Shown: positions 1 through 7,773, numbered from the stretch's first letter. The stretch: 11,864 nucleotides of DNA from DASZCR01 sp035942915 (GCA_035942915.1 DASZCR010000322.1:1-11864), one strand, 5' to 3'. Numbers and translations are program-made. The notes: a model not told the origin generated them from the sequence alone.

Positions 1-2093
1 ACCGGCGACAGGCGCTGCTGCATCTGGCGTTACTCGTCGCGGCGATTGTCGCCCTGCCGTTCGGCGTGGCGGAAGCGGCCTCGCGCGGCGTGCCGAATGA
101 GGGCAACCCGGTCTTCTGGTTGTTGAAGACGCTGCTGTTGACCATCGGCCTGCCGTTCTTCGTCGTCTCGGCCAGCGCGCCGCTCCTGCAAAGATGGTTC
201 TCGCGCACGCGCCACGCGTCGGCCGGAGACCCTTACTTCCTCTACTCGGCGAGCAACGCCGGGAGCCTGCTCGCGCTCGTCGGCTTTCCGCTCCTGCTTG
301 AACCGCAATTGACGCTGCAACAGCAGAGCCGTCTGTGGACGGGCGTCTATGTGGCGCTCCTGCTGCTCGTCTGTGCCTGCGCGCTCGTGCTGTGGCGCGG
401 ACGCGCCGCGCAGGCGGAAGAGACGAACGCCGATGCGAACGCCGATACGGGGGCGTCGTCTGAAGCGCAGGAGGAAACGCGCGGCGGCGAGTTGAACAAC
501 GCGCGGCGTCTGCGCTGGACGGTGCTCGCCTTCGCGCCGTCTTCGCTCGTCCTCGGCGTGACGACCTACATCACGACCGACATCGCGGCCGTGCCTCTGC
601 TGTGGGTCATCCCGCTCGCGCTCTACCTGCTGACGTTCGTCCTCGTCTTCGCGCGCAGGCGCTTTCTGCCGCGCGGGCTGATGACGCGTTTGGTGCCCGC
701 CGCCGCCATCCTCGTCACGCTCGTCTACCTGTCGGGCGCGACCGAGCCGGCGTGGTTTCTGATACTCGTCCACCTCGTCTTCTTCTTCCTCGCCGCATAC
801 GTCTGCCACCTGCAACTCGCGGAAGACCGTCCCGGCGTCGAGCATCTCGCGGAGTTCTACCTGTGGCTCGCCGTCGGCGGCGTCGCGGGCGGCCTCTTCA
901 ACGCGCTCCTCGCGCCGCTCGTCTTCACGACCGTCCTCGAATACCCGCTCGTCATTCTGCTCGCCTGCTTCCTCTGCCCGCCGCTCCGACGAGAGGAACA
1001 ACGCCTGAGCATCTTTCGCCGCAGCCGCTTTGAAGAGGAGAAGACGCCGGAAGACGAGACGCGCGCGCGACGCTTCGACCTTGCGCTGCCGCTCGTCATC
1101 GGACTCTTTACGACGGTGCTTCTCGTCATCGTCGCGCGCTTCGACATGAGTCTGGTCGAACGCACGGCCATCGTCTTCGGACTGCCGCTGATGCTGCTGA
1201 ACCACTTCTTCACGAAGCGCCGGTTACGCTTCGTGCTCGGCCTCGGCGCAGTGATGCTCGCCGCAGCGCTCTTCGCAGACACCACCGTCACCACGCTCTA
1301 CGAAGGGCGCAACTTCTACGGCACCCTGCGCGTGACGGACAATCCCGAAGACAACTTTCATCGTCTCTATCACGGCAGCACACTGCACGGCCGACAGCGC
1401 ACGGACGAGGCGCGACGCTGCGAGCCAGTCTCTTACTACCACCGCGAAGGGCCGCTCGGCTCAATCGTCGAGGCATACAACGCGCGCCCCGCTTCGGCCG
1501 AAGTGGCGGCCGTCGGCCTCGGCACGGGCGCAAGCATCGCGCACGCGCGCCCCGGTCAGACGTGGACTTTCTACGAACTCGACCCGGCCGTGCTCAAGAT
1601 GGCGGCTGACCGGCGGCTCTTCACGTACATTTCCGATTGCGCGCCGTCTGCGCCCCGCGTCGTTCTGGGAGACGCGCGCCTGCGTCTGCGCGAAGCGACG
1701 CCGGGCAGTTACGGTCTCATCCTGCTCGACGCCTTCAGTTCCGACGCCATCCCGCCGCACCTGCTAACGCGCGAGGCGCTCGCGCTCTATCTGGAAAAAC
1801 TCGCGCCGGGCGGCCTCATCGCCTTCCACGTCTCCAATCGCAGCCTCGACTTGCAGGGCGTCGTCTCCGGCCTTGCGCGCGACGCCGGACTCGTCTCGCT
1901 CGTCTTCGACGACCGCGAGGACGACGCGGAGAAGGCCAAAGAAGCCTCGCAGTGGATTGCCGTCGCGCGCCGCTCCGAAGACCTCGACGCGCTGCGCGAG
2001 GATGGCCGCTGGCAGCCGGTCGATGAACAGCAACATCCGCCCGAAATCTGGCGCGACGACTTCTCAGACATCGTCAGCGTCTTCAAGTGGTGA
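1..2093 (+). CDS. Fused membrane / spermidine-synthase-like protein, 5' partial
   Basis: The reading frame is open from the first full codon at position 3, so the gene starts upstream of the window. The first in-frame GTG at 66 is not the real start, because the preceding ~20 codons already encode a hydrophobic helix. About 696 residues are visible. The N-terminal two thirds are multi-pass membrane, with blocks typical of the fused spermidine synthase family: SASAPLLQRWF followed by DPYFLYSASNAGSLLAL. A charged Ala/Glu-rich linker lies near 410-490. The C-terminal ~200 residues form a Rossmann domain of the spermidine synthase fold: VGLGTGAS (glycine loop, about visible residue 505), YELDP, GDARL and LLDAFSSDAIP. 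Known members resemble aminopropyltransferases, but many probably act on other substrates, so the reaction is not assignable here. It ends just before the heptamer repeat array. The family call is firm; the substrate is unknown. Confidence 0.88.
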   Translation, partial: RRQALLHLALLVAAIVALPFGVAEAASRGVPNEGNPVFWLLKTLLLTIGLPFFVVSASAPLLQRWFSRTRHASAGDPYFLYSASNAGSLLALVGFPLLLEPQLTLQQQSRLWTGVYVALLLLVCACALVLWRGRAAQAEETNADANADTGASSEAQEETRGGELNNARRLRWTVLAFAPSSLVLGVTTYITTDIAAVPLLWVIPLALYLLTFVLVFARRRFLPRGLMTRLVPAAAILVTLVYLSGATEPAWFLILVHLVFFFLAAYVCHLQLAEDRPGVEHLAEFYLWLAVGGVAGGLFNALLAPLVFTTVLEYPLVILLACFLCPPLRREEQRLSIFRRSRFEEEKTPEDETRARRFDLALPLVIGLFTTVLLVIVARFDMSLVERTAIVFGLPLMLLNHFFTKRRLRFVLGLGAVMLAAALFADTTVTTLYEGRNFYGTLRVTDNPEDNFHRLYHGSTLHGRQRTDEARRCEPVSYYHREGPLGSIVEAYNARPASAEVAAVGLGTGASIAHARPGQTWTFYELDPAVLKMAADRRLFTYISDCAPSAPRVVLGDARLRLREATPGSYGLILLDAFSSDAIPPHLLTREALALYLEKLAPGGLIAFHVSNRSLDLQGVVSGLARDAGLVSLVFDDREDDAEKAKEASQWIAVARRSEDLDALREDGRWQPVDEQQHPPEIWRDDFSDIVSVFKW

Positions 2094-2102
2094 AAGATGG
2101 AA

Positions 2103-2226
2103 GTGACAGGTGAGAGGTGATAGGTGATAAGTGATAGGTGATAGGATAAAACCTGTCTTCTTCCTATCACCTATCACCCATCACCCATCACTCCCTTCCT
2201 ATCACCTATCACCTATCACCCATCAC
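2103..2226. repeat. Inverted array of 7-bp GTGATAG-type repeats
   Basis: The left arm (2103-2146) holds tandem degenerate copies of GTGATAG. The right arm (2162-2226) holds the complementary CTATCAC/CCATCAC units. The two arms face each other across a 15-nt spacer and can form a perfect 16-bp stem, 2131-2146 with 2162-2177. The array fills the space between the spermidine-synthase-like gene and selB, so its transcript would lie in the selB leader. Heptameric tandem repeats of this general kind are known between genes in cyanobacteria and some other phyla. No protein-coding content is credible here. Confidence 0.9.
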
Positions 2227-2242
2227 AATCTTCTTATCAGCT

Positions 2243-4180
2243 ATGACCTCCATTATCGTCGGCACGGCCGGACACATTGACCACGGGAAGACGAGTTTGG
2301 TGCGCGCTCTGACGGGCGTCGATGCCGACCGTCTGCCGGAGGAGAAGCGACGTGGTATCACGATTGACCTCGGCTTCGCCGAGTTGGACTTGGGAGGCGT
2401 GCGCGTCGGCTTCGTGGACGTGCCCGGCCACGAGCGTTTCGTCAAGAACATGCTCGCGGGCGCGCACGGCATCGACGCCGTGGCGCTCGTCATCGCGGCC
2501 GACGAAGGCGTCATGCCGCAGACGCGCGAGCACTTCGACATCTGTAAACTGCTCGGCGTCCGCTCCGGTCTCGTCGTCTTGACGAAGACCGATATGGTCG
2601 ATGAAGAGTTGCTCGAACTCGTCCGCGCAGAGGCCGAAGAACTCGTCGCAGGCTCTTTCCTCGAAGGCGCGCCGACGGTCGCCGTCAGCGCGCGCACGGG
2701 GGCGGGACTCGACGAGTTGAAGCGGCAGTTGAGCGCCGTCGCCGAAAGCCTGCCCGCGCGTTCCGCAGAGACGGTCGCGCGTCTTCCCATCGACCGCGCC
2801 TTCACGATGCGAGGCTTCGGCGCGGTCGTGACGGGCACGCTCATTTCAGGCGAGATTGCCGAAGGCGATGAGATGGAGTTGCTCCCGGAGGGCGTGCGTG
2901 TGCGCGTGCGCGGCGTGCAGGTTCACGGCGCGGGCGTCGGCCGCGCGCTGGCCGGGCAGAGGACGGCCGTTAATCTCGGCGGCGTCGAGGCCGCGACGGT
3001 CGCGCGCGGGATGGTGCTTGCGCCCGCCGGTCGTCTCACACCGACGCAGGTCTTGGACGCGCGCGTAGAGATGCTCGCCGATGCGCCGAGACCTCTGCGC
3101 TCGCGCCAGCGCGTGCGCCTGCACGTCGGCACGGCCGAAGTTCTGGCGCGCGTCTCCGTACTCGAAGAGTCGGGCGAGGTGGCCGGCGGCGCGACTGGAC
3201 TGGCACAACTGCGTCTCGAATCGCCTGTGGCGGCGCTGCCCGGCGACCGCTTCATCCTCCGCAGCTATTCGCCGCAACAGACCATCGGCGGCGGAACAAT
3301 CATCGACGCACACGCGACTCGGCATCGCGGACGCGACCGCGCAGAAGTGCGCCGACGCCTGCGCGCAGCAGAGCAGGGAGACGCCGCCGCGCGTCTGACG
3401 CTCTTCGTCGAAGCGGCAGGCGAGACGGGACTGCGGCGCGCGGAGATTGCGGCGCGCACGGGCTGGCGCGACGAGCGTCTTGACGAGGCGCTCTCCGAGG
3501 CCGCGCGTCGCGGTGAGGTGGTCGAAGCGGAAGGCGTGGCGGCGGGGCGGGAGATTTTCGCGCGGATGATGGCGCGCGCCGTCGAGGAGGTCGAGGCGTT
3601 TCACGCGCGCGAACCTCTGGCGCGTGGGCTTGCGCGCGAGACTCTGCGCGAGCGTGCTTTCTCACGCGTCGCGCCTGAGTTGTTCCGCGCCGCGCTCGCA
3701 CGCGCAGAGGAGCAGGGCGCGCTCGTCTCGGACAAAGACGTGGTGCGCTCTGCGCGCCATCGCCTCTCGCTCTCGACGGCCGACGCCGCCTTGCGCGACC
3801 GTCTGGAACAAATCTACCGTGAGGCCGCGCTCGAAGTGCCGACGCTCGACGAGGCGCTCGCCGCAGCGGCCTCCGGCACGCAGCGGACGCGCGAGCACGC
3901 GCGCAAAATCCTCCAACTGCTCATCGAATCCGGCACGCTCCGGCGCGTCCGCGAAGACCTCTACTTCCACCGCGACGCGCTCTCCGGTCTCGTCGCCGCG
4001 CTGCACGAATACGGCGCGCGTCACGAGCCTGAACGGCTCATCGACGTGGCCGCCTTCAAGGAACTTTCAGGCGTCTCGCGCAAGTACGCCATCCCCCTGC
4101 TCGAATATTTCGACCGCGAACGCATCACGCGCCGCGCTGGCGACCGCCGCCTCATCCTCAAAGAGAAGGCTGAAGGATAA
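2243..4180 (+). CDS. selB: Selenocysteine-specific elongation factor SelB
   Basis: SelB is a translational GTPase that delivers Sec-tRNA(Sec) to the ribosome at UGA codons marked by a SECIS hairpin. The 645-residue product shows all the GTPase motifs: GHIDHGKT (10-17, G1), RGITIDLGF (38-46, switch I), DVPGHE (59-64, G3), TKTD (114-117, G4) and an SA motif for G5. The EF-Tu-like beta-barrel domains follow. The C-terminal part from about residue 380 fits the tandem winged-helix domains that bind SECIS RNA, and the length matches bacterial SelB. The ATG at 2243 gives the canonical N-terminus (MTSIIVGTAGHIDHGK). No clear Shine-Dalgarno precedes it: the upstream bases are the repeat array and a pyrimidine-rich stretch. 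selA, selD and tRNA-Sec are not in the window and must be elsewhere if the pathway works. Confidence 0.96.
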   Translation: MTSIIVGTAGHIDHGKTSLVRALTGVDADRLPEEKRRGITIDLGFAELDLGGVRVGFVDVPGHERFVKNMLAGAHGIDAVALVIAADEGVMPQTREHFDICKLLGVRSGLVVLTKTDMVDEELLELVRAEAEELVAGSFLEGAPTVAVSARTGAGLDELKRQLSAVAESLPARSAETVARLPIDRAFTMRGFGAVVTGTLISGEIAEGDEMELLPEGVRVRVRGVQVHGAGVGRALAGQRTAVNLGGVEAATVARGMVLAPAGRLTPTQVLDARVEMLADAPRPLRSRQRVRLHVGTAEVLARVSVLEESGEVAGGATGLAQLRLESPVAALPGDRFILRSYSPQQTIGGGTIIDAHATRHRGRDRAEVRRRLRAAEQGDAAARLTLFVEAAGETGLRRAEIAARTGWRDERLDEALSEAARRGEVVEAEGVAAGREIFARMMARAVEEVEAFHAREPLARGLARETLRERAFSRVAPELFRAALARAEEQGALVSDKDVVRSARHRLSLSTADAALRDRLEQIYREAALEVPTLDEALAAAASGTQRTREHARKILQLLIESGTLRRVREDLYFHRDALSGLVAALHEYGARHEPERLIDVAAFKELSGVSRKYAIPLLEYFDRERITRRAGDRRLILKEKAEG

Positions 4181-4264
4181 GCAAGGAAGGACGCCGCCAA
4201 ACTGCGCCTCCGTCGCTTGTCCGAACCATCTTGCATCTTGATTCTCGCGTGCTGCGGAGGTAAC

Positions 4265-4294
4265 ATGTGCGGCGAATCAGAGCAAATATTCTAA
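4265..4294 (+). CDS. Possible nine-residue leader peptide ORF
   Basis: A nine-codon ORF (MCGESEQIF, stop TAA) starts 4 nt after a perfect GGAGG at 4256-4260, the strongest ribosome-binding site in this part of the window. It lies in the 228-bp gap between selB and the small membrane gene at 4409, directly before a stem-loop at 4300-4326. A short, well-initiated ORF followed by a hairpin resembles a translated leader. No run of regulatory codons and no T-tract after the hairpin are visible, so attenuation is only a guess. It could also be chance. Confidence 0.3.
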   Translation: MCGESEQIF

Positions 4295-4299
4295 GGCAC

Positions 4300-4326
4300 G
4301 CGCAGAGTCGCTGCGGCGACACGCGC
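4300..4326 (+). other. GC-rich stem-loop upstream of the small membrane gene
   Basis: GTCGC (4307-4311) and GCGAC (4316-4320) pair around a TGCG tetraloop. An outer GCGC/GCGC stem (4300-4303 with 4323-4326) is separated from the inner one by a small internal loop. The hairpin starts 6 nt after the nonapeptide stop codon. No T-run follows, so it is not an ordinary intrinsic terminator for selB. It may be a leader structure for the gene at 4409. Confidence 0.4.
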
Positions 4327-4408
4327 AATTCGGCGGACTCATAAGCGTCGCGGGCTTTATCTTTAGCCTTTACTTTTCCAATCGAAAACGAACGCTGGAG
4401 GTTCCAAC

Positions 4409-4627
4409 ATGAAGAACCTGATGGACATTTTGCTCGTCGTTGTCGGTCTCGCCGCGCTCGTCTTTGCGGTCGTTCAGTTCTACTACTTCATCACTTCGCC
4501 GGGCGCGGAGGGGCACACGGGTCATCTCTGGAAGGCCATCGCGGGCTTCGTCGTGCTCTGCGTCTGCGCGCTCGGTCTGTTCCTCCGCCACATGGGCGCG
4601 GAGGAGGAGATACACATCACGCAGTAG
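4409..4627 (+). CDS. Small two-helix membrane protein, unknown function
   Basis: The 72-residue product has two predicted membrane helices: roughly residues 5-28 (ILLVVVGLAALVFAVVQFYYF) and 42-60 (KAIAGFVVLCVCALGLFL). A short Gly/His-containing loop (SPGAEGHTGHLW) joins them, and the C-terminus is acidic (GAEEEIH). The ATG is preceded by a GGAGG about 9 nt upstream, which supports both the gene and its start. I recognise no family and assign no function. It is followed by a 226-bp GC-rich gap and then another small membrane gene on the same strand. It could be a small stress or envelope protein, but nothing in the sequence says so. Confidence 0.75.
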   Translation: MKNLMDILLVVVGLAALVFAVVQFYYFITSPGAEGHTGHLWKAIAGFVVLCVCALGLFLRHMGAEEEIHITQ

Positions 4628-4853
4628 CCGTCCGCGAAGCGTTCGGGGCTGCTGACGGCGACGCGGATTAGTGTCGATGGCACGGTGGCGCGCCGCAGCC
4701 CTCGAACGCCGGTCGCCTGCTCGGCGGCCGCGTCTACTGTTTCGACGCCGTTTGCGCTGAACTGTCGCGTTCGAGCGGCGGGCGGGGCGCGAACGGCGCT
4801 TCGCGTTTCTACCGTCATAGTTCGACGAAATCTTACCGGGAGAAGAACGGTTG

Positions 4854-5234
4854 ATGCTTATCACTTCGACGTGGGGAGGCGCGCTCGGCTTCGCGCAGGC
4901 AGAGCCGACGGTGATGCCGGAGTTTTTCGCGCCGGTCGCAATACTGCTGCTCGGTGTCGGCGGCGTCGGCTGGCTCGTCGCGGCGGCGCTCGGCTTCGCA
5001 CGCGCACGCGCTCTCGGCCAGACGACGCGCTGGTTCGCGCTCTCGGCCGTCTGCCTCTTCATCTACCATCTTCAGTGGGTGGGCCTCGTCGTCTTCATCG
5101 GCCTGCGCGGCTTCACGCGCAGCGTGCTCGTCCTCGCAGCCTTCTTCAACCTCTTCATCGCCATCGGGAGCATCTGCGCCATCGTCGGCTTCGCGCGTCT
5201 GACGAGCGTGCGCCCGGATGCCAGTGCAGACTGA
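4854..5234 (+). CDS. Small multi-pass membrane protein, unknown function
   Basis: The 126-residue product has about three membrane helices, near residues 26-50 (APVAILLLGVGGVGWLVAAAL), 59-83 and 87-112, and a short polar C-terminal tail (RLTSVRPDASAD). A TTG directly before the ATG would add one residue; the ATG at 4854 is preferred, with a GGGAGAAG purine stretch 8-15 nt upstream. The N-terminal segment ending LGFAQAEPT might be a weak signal-like stretch. The gene ends just before the bidirectional terminator at 5271, so it is the last gene of the plus-strand run. I recognise no family. Confidence 0.7.
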   Translation: MLITSTWGGALGFAQAEPTVMPEFFAPVAILLLGVGGVGWLVAAALGFARARALGQTTRWFALSAVCLFIYHLQWVGLVVFIGLRGFTRSVLVLAAFFNLFIAIGSICAIVGFARLTSVRPDASAD

Positions 5235-5270
5235 TAAGGAGACTGCTCCTCATCGGTCTTAAAAGATAAA

Positions 5271-5319
5271 GACGCCGCGCCCACGGCAACGGTGGCGGGC
5301 GCGGCGTCTCCTTTTCTCT
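5271..5319. terminator. Strong bidirectional intrinsic terminator
   Basis: A perfect 12-bp GC-rich stem is formed by 5271-5282 (GACGCCGCGCCC) and 5297-5308 (GGGCGCGGCGTC). On the plus strand it is followed by TCCTTTTCTCT. On the minus strand the complement of 5261-5270 gives TTTATCTTTT directly after the stem. It sits between the convergent ends of the 4854-5234 gene and hemB, as expected for a shared two-way terminator. Confidence 0.9.
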
Positions 5320-5344
5320 GCGGACGCGAAAATTTATCTCCGGC

Positions 5345-6319
5345 TCAACGGCTCAATTCGCGCGCGGCCTCACGCGCGTAGTAAGTGATGACGATGTCTG
5401 CTCCGGCGCGTTTGATACTCGACAGCGTCTCCCACATCACGCGCCGCTCATCTATCCACCCGCGCTCGGCCGCCGCTTTAATCATCGCGTACTCGCCCGA
5501 CACCTGATAGGCCGCCAGCGGCAGGTCGAAGCGGTCGCGCACCATCCGCATGATGTCAAGATAAGCGCCCGCAGGCTTGACCATCAGGATGTCTGCGCCC
5601 TCCGAATAGTCGAGTTCGGCCTCGCGCAGAGCCTCGCGCGCGTTCGCGCCGTCCATCTGATAAGAACGCCGGTCGCCGAAAGCGGGCGTGCTCGCCGCCG
5701 CATCACGAAACGGGCCATAAAAGGCCGACGCGTACTTCACCGCATAAGACATCACCGCGACGTGTTCGAGTCCGGCGCCGTCCAACGCATCACGAATGGC
5801 GCCGACCTGCCCGTCCATCATCGCCGAAGGAGCGACGATGTCAGCGCCCGCCTCTGCCTGACTGACAGCCGTCCGCGCAATCAACTCCAACGATTCGTCG
5901 TTCAATATCTCGCCCTCGCGCACAACGCCACAGTGACCGTGCGACGTGTACTCGCACAGGCACGTGTCCGCGATGACGACCATCTCCGGCGCAGCACGTC
6001 TCACGGCGCGAATCGCCTCCTGCACCACGCCCCGCCGCGCGTAAGCGCCCGAAGCCGTCTCATCCTTCGACTCCGGCAGCCCGAAGAGAATCACTGCCCC
6101 GACGCCCGTATCGAAAGCTGCCGATGCCTCGCGCGCGATTTCATCAACCGACAGATTAAAGACGCCCGGCATCGACGCGACCTCGCGCCGCACGCGCTCA
6201 CCCGTACACGCAAACAGCGGCAGCACCAGATTCTCCCTCGCCAGACGCGACTCGCGCACCAACGCACGCAACCCCTCGCGCCGCCTCAGACGCCTCGGCC
6301 TATGAACCAACTCCGCCAT
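5345..6319 (-). CDS. hemB: Porphobilinogen synthase (delta-aminolevulinic acid dehydratase)
   Basis: This cytosolic enzyme condenses two 5-aminolevulinate molecules into porphobilinogen, the second common step of heme, siroheme and corrinoid synthesis. The frame is open to an upstream ATG at 6403, but the ATG at 6317-6319 is preferred. It gives MAELVHRPRRLRR, has AGAGGG-type purines about 6 nt upstream, and yields 324 residues, the length of E. coli HemB. Both catalytic lysines are present: K195 in SYAVKYASAFYGPFRDA and the Schiff-base K248 in DILMVKPAGAYLD. The catalytic zinc cysteines are at 120, 122 and 130 (DTCLCEYTSHGHCG), so this is the zinc-type enzyme and not the Asp-rich magnesium form. 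It is convergent with the small membrane genes across a shared terminator and divergent from the tRNA gene. Confidence 0.96.
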   Translation of the reverse strand: MAELVHRPRRLRRREGLRALVRESRLARENLVLPLFACTGERVRREVASMPGVFNLSVDEIAREASAAFDTGVGAVILFGLPESKDETASGAYARRGVVQEAIRAVRRAAPEMVVIADTCLCEYTSHGHCGVVREGEILNDESLELIARTAVSQAEAGADIVAPSAMMDGQVGAIRDALDGAGLEHVAVMSYAVKYASAFYGPFRDAAASTPAFGDRRSYQMDGANAREALREAELDYSEGADILMVKPAGAYLDIMRMVRDRFDLPLAAYQVSGEYAMIKAAAERGWIDERRVMWETLSSIKRAGADIVITYYAREAARELSR

Positions 6320-6443
6320 ACAAACCCTCTCACTCCCCTCCAAACAACATTCCAACAACCACGCTGACCAGCGATGATACGCGCCCACCTCCAACCCACG
6401 CAAACCATTTCGCCAACTTACCCTGCTATCAACTTATCCTTAC

Positions 6444-6471
6444 TTGACCTTCCGTCCCCCACCCGTATAAT
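6444..6471 (+). promoter_or_regulatory. Sigma-70-type promoter of the tRNA-Met gene
   Basis: TTGACC (6444-6449) and a perfect TATAAT (6466-6471) are separated by 16 nt, and the -10 box ends 25 nt before the tRNA 5' end. The spacing and near-consensus boxes support a strong housekeeping promoter with transcription starting near 6478. Confidence 0.8.
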
Positions 6472-6496
6472 CCTTCTACCAACACTCCATCCGCGT

Positions 6497-6573
6497 GGCG
6501 GGGTAGCTCAGCTGGTCAGAGCGTGGGATTCATAACCCCAAGGTCGGGAGTTCAAGTCTCCCCCCCGCTACCA
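6497..6573 (+). tRNA. tRNA-Met (anticodon CAU), elongator type
   Basis: The 77-nt gene folds into a complete cloverleaf with an encoded CCA (6571-6573). The acceptor GGCGGGG pairs with CCCCGCT, with G1:U72 at the end. The D stem is GCTC/GAGC, the T stem GGGAG/CTCCC with a TTCAAGT loop, and the anticodon CAT is at 6531-6533. The D arm and the absence of initiator features (three G:C pairs in the stem together with an unpaired first base) favour elongator tRNA-Met. A tRNA-Ile read with lysidine-modified CAU cannot be fully excluded. The anticodon stem has an A31:C39 mismatch (6528 and 6536). The neighbouring integrase suggests that this gene is the attachment site of the element to its right. 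Confidence 0.95.
6546..6573 (+). other. Probable attachment site (tRNA 3' half)
   Basis: The T arm and acceptor end of the tRNA lie only 6 nt from the integrase stop codon, and GC content falls just after position 6575. Tyrosine integrases often recombine at tRNA 3' ends and restore the gene with the element's own copy. The exact core cannot be defined, because I found no second copy of this segment in the window. Confidence 0.45.
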
Positions 6574-6579
6574 ATCAAA

Positions 6580-7722
6580 TCAAGCACTTACGGCTGTCCG
6601 CTCCGGCAGCCGTTCTTCATTTGTGGGGACTTCTGTGACGGTCGGCTTTGGTTTCCGCGTCAGCGATTCCATTGCGCGGCGGAGACCTTCATTTGTGGCA
6701 ATGGTGTAGACCTGACTTGTGTTTACATCAGCGTGACCGAGTACAGCCGTGATGTAGAAGGCGTCTGCACCTGCCTCACCTAGCCTTGTCGCGCCGGTTC
6801 GTCGCAAATCATGGAACCTGAAGTCCTTAATCTGTGCGTCACGGCACGCCGAGTTGAAAGCCGTCTTAATGTCCCTGATGTAGCTGCCTGTCTTCTTAAT
6901 TGGGAAGACATATTCGCTCTCACTCGCTCGGCAGAGTTCAAAGAGCATCTGGCGGGCAACTGAGTTCATGGGAACAGGGCGGTTTTTCTTGGACTTTGTT
7001 CTCTGACCACCTGAGTTTGACGCCCAGATGAGCCCTCGCTCGAAATCCAGATTCGCCTTACGGAGACTCAAAAGCTCGGTCTTTCGAAGCATGGTATGAA
7101 TCGCCAGTTGGACGATTGGAGCAAGGTGCGCCCTTCGGTCCACAAGCTCAGCCATTAAACGCTCCTCCTCCTCGTAAAAGAGAATGCGTGTTCGCTCGTT
7201 ATCTTCATCCAAGCGCTTCACCCTGTGGCACGGGTTTGTCCCCACAAACACCCCGAGGTGCGTTGCATGGCTGAAGATAGCTGAGAGAAGTTCTAACTCA
7301 CGATTCACAGAGGCAGGTGAAAGCGCTCTCCCCCGCTTTGAGACCGCCCTCGCGCGGTCACGCTTGTACCGCTCAATCTGTATCTGAGAGATTTCATCGA
7401 GCTGGTACTTGCCGAACGCTCGAAGGAGTGGTCGCACACGGAATTCGTCGTGCTTCCACGAGCGCTTGTGCTGCCGCGAGTGGGGCAGATACGTCTCAGC
7501 AACGAACGTTGCGAGTATTGGTGCGTGAACTGCCTTTCCGTACTTTCCCTCGTAGACTGAGTCGCGGATTTTTGTCTCTGCGCGCTCAGCCTGCGCCTTT
7601 GTCCTTGCCCCTGGGATAGAGCCGCGATAGCGGCGGCCCTGCACCCAGAAGTCATAGTAAAAGGTACGGGTCAGTTTCCACTTCCCGTCTGTATCCTTGT
7701 ACCTCCTTCTGAAAACAGCCAT
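6580..7722 (-). CDS. Tyrosine-type site-specific integrase
   Basis: The 380-residue tyrosine recombinase probably integrates and excises the element at the adjacent tRNA-Met gene. An N-terminal arm-binding domain (about 1-65, with FYYDFWVQGRRYRGSIPGARTKAQA) precedes a SAM-like core-binding domain (about 70-165) and the catalytic domain (about 178-355). Catalytic residues visible are R213 (MLRKTELLSLR), a lysine in the TKSKKNRPVP beta-hairpin (243-246), H304 and R307 (FHDLRRTGATRL), H330 (LGHADVNTSQVY) and the nucleophile Y339. All key residues are present, so the enzyme is probably active. The ATG at 7722 has GAAAGGAAG upstream. It is the last gene of the element's operon, 51 nt after the helix-turn-helix gene, and ends 6 nt from the tRNA with no terminator between. 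GC is lower than in the host genes. Confidence 0.95.
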   Translation of the reverse strand: MAVFRRRYKDTDGKWKLTRTFYYDFWVQGRRYRGSIPGARTKAQAERAETKIRDSVYEGKYGKAVHAPILATFVAETYLPHSRQHKRSWKHDEFRVRPLLRAFGKYQLDEISQIQIERYKRDRARAVSKRGRALSPASVNRELELLSAIFSHATHLGVFVGTNPCHRVKRLDEDNERTRILFYEEEERLMAELVDRRAHLAPIVQLAIHTMLRKTELLSLRKANLDFERGLIWASNSGGQRTKSKKNRPVPMNSVARQMLFELCRASESEYVFPIKKTGSYIRDIKTAFNSACRDAQIKDFRFHDLRRTGATRLGEAGADAFYITAVLGHADVNTSQVYTIATNEGLRRAMESLTRKPKPTVTEVPTNEERLPERTAVSA

Positions 7723-7773
7723 CAGCTTCTTCCTTTCTGCGGATCGCAGCCCGTAAAAGGAATTACACGCATC

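Noticed and set aside
30..1205. A 391-residue minus-strand frame opposite the spermidine-synthase-like gene
   Set aside because: Its composition is a run of Arg, Glu and Asp typical of an antisense frame in GC-rich DNA. The plus-strand frame has clear family motifs over the same stretch.
1787..2170. A minus-strand frame beginning in the heptamer array (YHLSLITYHLS-type start)
   Set aside because: The N-terminus is only translated repeat, and the rest is a low-complexity shadow of the plus-strand gene.
2846..3604. A 252-residue minus-strand frame inside selB
   Set aside because: It is an Arg/Ala/His-rich antisense shadow with no motifs, fully inside a well-identified gene.
4181..4408. A possible tRNA-Sec gene next to selB
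   Set aside because: No long acceptor stem, TCA anticodon arm or T-loop motif could be assembled here.
6320..6403. The longer N-terminus of hemB starting at 6403
   Set aside because: The extra 28 residues match nothing in the family. The start at 6319 gives the usual 324 residues and has a ribosome-binding site.
6523..6783. A plus-strand frame running from the tRNA through the 3' end of int
   Set aside because: It starts inside the tRNA and lies antisense to the conserved catalytic end of the integrase.
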